This document shows positions 60,236 to 64,000 of a DNA stretch of 64,000 nt, piece by piece. Source of the stretch: Ascidia mentula (Eukaryota > Chordata > Ascidiacea > Phlebobranchia > Ascidiidae); the NCBI GenBank assembly GCA_947561715.1, contig OX387197.1:4035001-4099000 (forward strand). The letters are read 5' to 3'. The position numbers and the translations under genes were made by a program. The notes under the pieces are model-generated. The model had not been told where the DNA came from and did no database searches. It worked only from the letters and a program-made list of their open reading frames with translations. Positions within the stretch are counted from its first letter, which is position 1. Every line of letters starts with the position of its first letter.

Positions 60236-63202
60236 ATGTGCCTCGCAAATTGTGTACAACGAGAAAAGATCATTTCCGAAGGAGCAGATGTATTGACGCC
60301 AACAAATATAAATACTGGCGAACTGTCTGTTGACGAATATTCAAATTTAGTACTTCGCAAATTTAACATGGTTGAAAGCAAAACACCTTGCATAACAACG
60401 CCAGATGGAAATTGCCTTTTTAATGCAGCTTCAATTGCAATGTGTGGAAGCGAAGTAATGGCATTAGAGTTGAGGGCGCGATGTGCTGTGGAAATGACCA
60501 GCAATATTGATTTTTACATAAACCACGAACTGGCCAAAGAACTTTTTCTTGTTTCTCCAAGTGTGAATGAAGCCTGTGTAGCTTGTGCTAAACTTGGAGA
60601 GTATTCTAGTGCTTGGACCATGTTAGCTTTGTCACAAGTTATACAACGCCCTATTTTCTCTGTTTACCCACCATGCAATGGAGCACAGGATCAGACTGTG
60701 AAAATTTTGAACAGGCTCTTTAGTACTTCTGCCTTAAAAATGCAAGAGCCTATCTATATTATGTGGACCAAGCTTGGGTTGAGTTTTCTTTGCAAACCAA
60801 CAGGGATGTGGTTGCCCAACCACTTTGTCGCACTACTACCGACATCACAGTTTGCTGAAAAATTTGTAGTCACTAAACCTACAAATAACGAAACGCACGA
60901 ATTCTCAATTGAAATTAGCGACGAAGAAGTTCCAGATGATTTGCTGGACACCTTGATAAGAGAAGGCGACAAAGGCCTGGAATATGTGGAATCTGAAGAC
61001 GAATTACCGGTATTTTCTCGTAATAATGGTAACTCACACACCCAGACACAACAGGAGAAAATTGAAAAAAATCACGTTGAGATAACTAACGACAATTTAG
61101 CCAAGAAACCTAAACAGACCGGGGGAGTGGAACGTTTGACTGGGCAAAAGTTGAAAGGCAGCATTCCAGATACACTAAATACCGATGCCAGCAAGTCTAA
61201 TGATGATTATATAACACGCAAAACCACACCTGACGAACCTTTAATACATACTTCGGAGACAGAAGAATTGTTGCAGGGTTATAGTGAAACAAGTTTCCAA
61301 GAATTGCACGAGGCAGAAACTCGTAGTGATGAAGAAAATACTGTGCTTAAAACCGAAACAAAAGAGTCGAACGTATTTCAAAGCAGCGACGTGTTAAAAA
61401 CACAAGGAGTGCCTTTACCTTACAACGAATTCCTTTCTCTGAAATCATGCTTAACATTGCTGAACAACAATTCGGGAAAACTGGCCTCCAATATACCTTT
61501 GGGCAGAAAGGAAAATGTTTATTTTTTAATTGACAATTCAGTCAACACGGAAAGACAGCAGCAGGGATATCGTCGCAGAGTGTTTGATGAGTGCAGTATC
61601 TGGAAAAATACCAGACAAACTACTGCTCTTTTTTTAAAGAAAAATAATCTTCAAGTTTACTTGTACAAAGGAAAATATTGCAGCAAACATACTAGGCCAA
61701 CGCTGTATGACCCACTGTCACCACAGCCACAAGCTTCCGAAATAATAGCTCTGCAACGCTATTACTCGTCTTCGGGGTCAGCAACTCCAACCTACAGAAG
61801 ACGAGTTTCATGGCTTAGGAATGAAACTCCTAAGGTGATGCTTGTGGAGTACTTGGGAAAGTTTCCTGGGCACAGCAGTCACGGAAATAGTTCTAACAAA
61901 CAACAGCTTTTTGTTCGTACAAATCCGGAAACCTTGGACGAAATACCCGAACTACTGCGCAAAGATGGGGCAAAGAATACATACGACTTTATGAATGCTC
62001 AGAAGGACAACTGCAGTCAGCCCAGAAATTTAAAACAGTTGTATAACAAGATGTACTACGAAAAAGTGAGAAATCGCGGAGGCAAAACTACCTACACTCA
62101 CGGCAATAGTTATCCAAACGAGTTGCTTGAAGTTATTAGCATGGCTCAAACTTGTGATTTTGTCCAAAAAGTAATACACGGAAAAAACACACCAACATCT
62201 GTTATACTATACAACGAACATCAAATACAGGATCTGAAAAGATTTTGCTGGACAGGACAATCCGTACTATCCTTTGATAAAACCTACAACCTTGGTCGGG
62301 TTTTTGTTACAGTTTCAGTATTTGGAAACGAGGCTTTGTTTTGTGTGACAAGTAGAAAAAATCCGATATTTTTGGGTCCAGTATTTCTTCACCACAAATC
62401 GGATGTAGCAACCTATTCAGATTTTTTTCAGCACCTTGCAGTAGTCATAAATCTTCCACACAACAATTTGGCTGTCGGAACTGACGATGAACAGGCACTT
62501 CACAAAGCTATTTCAATGTCCTTTCCTAACTGTCACCATGTCTTATGCTGCAGGCACTTGAAAGTTAACTTGCTGCATTATCTTGTACAGGCTGGAACAA
62601 GAAAATCATTGAGAAATGTAATTATACAACAAGTTTTCGGACTTCTTGGGAGCACTGATGAAATTGAATATAAAACAAAAGAAGCTGTTGTTTTGCAAAT
62701 GTGCATTGACAAATGCCCTGATGTAACCTCCTATCTTCAATCACGTTTGTTTCCTCTGATGCACGAGAAGGTGTGGAAAACAAGGCAAAATGTCAAAATC
62801 GGATGGTCTAACAACTATGCTGAGTCAATGAACCACATCTTAAAAATAAAAACAGACTGGAAACTGCTAAAATTGCCACAACTAATTTCGACTATTAACA
62901 GTCTTGTGAAAAGTCAGTATCTAGACCTTCAGAAAGCCTTCACACAACAGGGTCCTTACTATCTTGCAGAAGAATATAAAAAGTTCCAAGTACCACCGCA
63001 ACAATGGTTTGCTATGTCGAATTCGGAAAAAACTAAGCATCTTGACCGATTCATGAGGGTTAAAATGAAAAACAATCCAAACATGTCAAATAACCAGTTG
63101 CTAACAACTTTTACGCCATCAATGTCTTGCGGAAAAAAGCCAAACCAAGCCAAAAGAAGACGTATGGCGAAAACCACTACCAAGAACGGAAAACAACTTT
63201 AA
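60236..63202 (+). CDS. OTU-domain / MULE transposase protein
   Basis: Uninterrupted 988-codon frame. Residues about 50-200 form an OTU-like cysteine-protease fold region (TTPDGNCLFNAASIAMCGSE with the D-G-N-C box; the distant histidine is likely in LPNHFVALLP), as in vertnin-like and other transposon proteins. An acidic linker follows (about 230-400). The C-terminal half has a MULE transposase: first Asp in VLSFDKTYNLG, second in NLAVGTDDEQALHKA, a CCRHL metal-type motif, and the Glu in NNYAESMNHILK. The tail is basic (KKPNQAKRRRMAK), probably a nuclear signal. The true N terminus is probably the PHD exon, so the Met at 60236 is only the frame's first Met. All DDE residues are present, so it may be active. 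Confidence 0.8.
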   Translation: MCLANCVQREKIISEGADVLTPTNINTGELSVDEYSNLVLRKFNMVESKTPCITTPDGNCLFNAASIAMCGSEVMALELRARCAVEMTSNIDFYINHELAKELFLVSPSVNEACVACAKLGEYSSAWTMLALSQVIQRPIFSVYPPCNGAQDQTVKILNRLFSTSALKMQEPIYIMWTKLGLSFLCKPTGMWLPNHFVALLPTSQFAEKFVVTKPTNNETHEFSIEISDEEVPDDLLDTLIREGDKGLEYVESEDELPVFSRNNGNSHTQTQQEKIEKNHVEITNDNLAKKPKQTGGVERLTGQKLKGSIPDTLNTDASKSNDDYITRKTTPDEPLIHTSETEELLQGYSETSFQELHEAETRSDEENTVLKTETKESNVFQSSDVLKTQGVPLPYNEFLSLKSCLTLLNNNSGKLASNIPLGRKENVYFLIDNSVNTERQQQGYRRRVFDECSIWKNTRQTTALFLKKNNLQVYLYKGKYCSKHTRPTLYDPLSPQPQASEIIALQRYYSSSGSATPTYRRRVSWLRNETPKVMLVEYLGKFPGHSSHGNSSNKQQLFVRTNPETLDEIPELLRKDGAKNTYDFMNAQKDNCSQPRNLKQLYNKMYYEKVRNRGGKTTYTHGNSYPNELLEVISMAQTCDFVQKVIHGKNTPTSVILYNEHQIQDLKRFCWTGQSVLSFDKTYNLGRVFVTVSVFGNEALFCVTSRKNPIFLGPVFLHHKSDVATYSDFFQHLAVVINLPHNNLAVGTDDEQALHKAISMSFPNCHHVLCCRHLKVNLLHYLVQAGTRKSLRNVIIQQVFGLLGSTDEIEYKTKEAVVLQMCIDKCPDVTSYLQSRLFPLMHEKVWKTRQNVKIGWSNNYAESMNHILKIKTDWKLLKLPQLISTINSLVKSQYLDLQKAFTQQGPYYLAEEYKKFQVPPQQWFAMSNSEKTKHLDRFMRVKMKNNPNMSNNQLLTTFTPSMSCGKKPNQAKRRRMAKTTTKNGKQL

Positions 63203-64000
63203 AACTAAACTAGCAATTTCTTTGTAGAATTTGTTGCTGACGCTAGCAGTTCTGTGTATTTCTTTCATTCTGACATTTCATTCTATTTTACTTATTTTTT
63301 CATTTTCAACAGAGACATGTGTCGGTCCACACACTGAGTTAAAAATGCACATCTAGTTGCAAATAACAATACATATTTTCAGATATAGTGTGATTTCTTT
63401 GTATGGTCATAACAGACAGTTGTATAAATATTTAAATTATTTTCAAAAAAATGTGTTTCACTAAAAAGTCATCGTCCGATTGTTAGGTGTGTAAAACTAA
63501 TGTGTCGAAAAACTTATTCGACTTCGTTTCCCGACTCCGCAAAAAAGAATTAACTTAATGCTGTCGCGGTAAGGACGTCACGAGCATTCATATTTGGCCT
63601 AATACCTGACTGTTGGATTTGAAGGCCTACATGGATTTGAATCTGACTAATTTTGTTTTGCAACATTCCTACTGAAGTATATATTGTGCCCACACAGTAC
63701 TCAATGATTTCCTGGTAGACTATAGGTTTGCATACGTGTGCATTGTTGTAATTTAATACACAACATAAACGGAACGTAACACCGGTGCACACTAACATAG
63801 GTTACAATAGAATGCCCTTGACGGCACAGAGGAACACTTATATAGGGAGGGGGTCACGTGACACTACTACGTTGTACAATCACTCATGCGAAACACACTA
63901 CGATGTGCATCTCCCATTCAGAGAGTCCCAGTCAGTGGCTGTAGGTTTATACTTTTTGAACTTGTCGGTGAGGTGGCCCAAGATGTTGTACCTGATTACA
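63203..64000. other. Right edge, promoter-like sequence on minus strand
   Basis: 3' flank of the transposon gene. The minus strand has CACGTG (about 63855) followed about 20 bases on by TATATAAG (about 63840), a promoter-like arrangement pointing left, but no convincing gene follows. The last 50 bases (+) read LVGEVAQDVVPDY in one frame, which I cannot assign. Confidence 0.3.

Larger units (their letters stand above)
59908..63202 (+). mobile_element. Mutator-like DNA transposon coding region (PHD-OTU-MULE)
   Basis: Two adjacent frames encode a PHD finger and an OTU-like plus MULE-transposase protein, most simply joined by one short intron (donor CAG|GTAGGT at 60142; acceptor probably AAG before 60269, both phase 0). 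The joined product would be about 1055 aa. Terminal inverted repeats and target duplication were not found by eye, so element edges are unknown and a domesticated host gene cannot be excluded. Confidence 0.7.

Noticed and set aside
63550-63800. LTR retroelement end suggested by the minus-strand TATATAAG and an AT-rich tail
   Set aside because: No second LTR, primer-binding site or polypurine tract was seen in the window.
63950-64000. Histone-fold-like exon (LVGEVAQD resembles LVREIAQD of H3)
   Set aside because: Only about a dozen codons are visible before the window ends, and other frames are also open.

Overview
The window looks like nuclear DNA of a compact, AT-rich animal genome, most likely a tunicate (ascidian). 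The multi-exon genes have GT-AG introns and deuterostome-like proteins, and the small secreted cationic peptides have the precursor layout known from ascidian antimicrobial peptides. The organism call is inference; no marker gene settles it.

Left part (0-12 kb). The last three exons of a carbohydrate 6-O-sulfotransferase (+) end at 2205. Four paralogous two-exon genes for small secreted peptides follow on the minus strand (4242-9639). Each encodes a signal peptide, a basic Arg/Lys- or poly-His-rich core, and an acidic tail from a separate short exon. I recovered the second exons by eye; all four introns are in phase 1, and three of the four second exons are exactly 68 bases.

Middle (12-28 kb). 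A direct tandem duplication (about 11870-19870 and 21890-28245) carries two copies of a FUT8-like alpha-1,6-fucosyltransferase gene (-). The catalytic exons match exon by exon between copies. In both, the reading frame stops where the vertebrate enzyme would enter its SH3 domain. A membrane-protein-like ORF of unknown identity lies at 28505-28963.

Right (30-58 kb). Two complete, convergent housekeeping genes could be resolved exon by exon: mitochondrial glycine dehydrogenase GLDC (+, 21 exons, 1001 aa) and cytosolic alpha-mannosidase MAN2C1 (-, 23 exons, 1036 aa). A Penelope-like retroelement with reverse transcriptase and GIY-YIG endonuclease, long direct repeats, an inverted left tip and an 11-bp target-site duplication sits in intron 14 of MAN2C1.

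Far right (58-64 kb). A 10/30-bp minisatellite lies upstream of MAN2C1. Beyond it is a DNA transposon gene whose product combines a PHD finger, an OTU-like domain and a Mutator-type transposase.

Across the window, hammerhead-ribozyme-like cores (CTGATGA, stem II, GAAA) recur at least nine times, two of them in the Penelope repeats and others in introns and flanks. A tRNA-derived SINE family and hAT-type fragments are also present. FUT8-like, MAN2C1 and the sulfotransferase all act on glycans, but I see no evidence that the neighbourhood is functional rather than coincidental.
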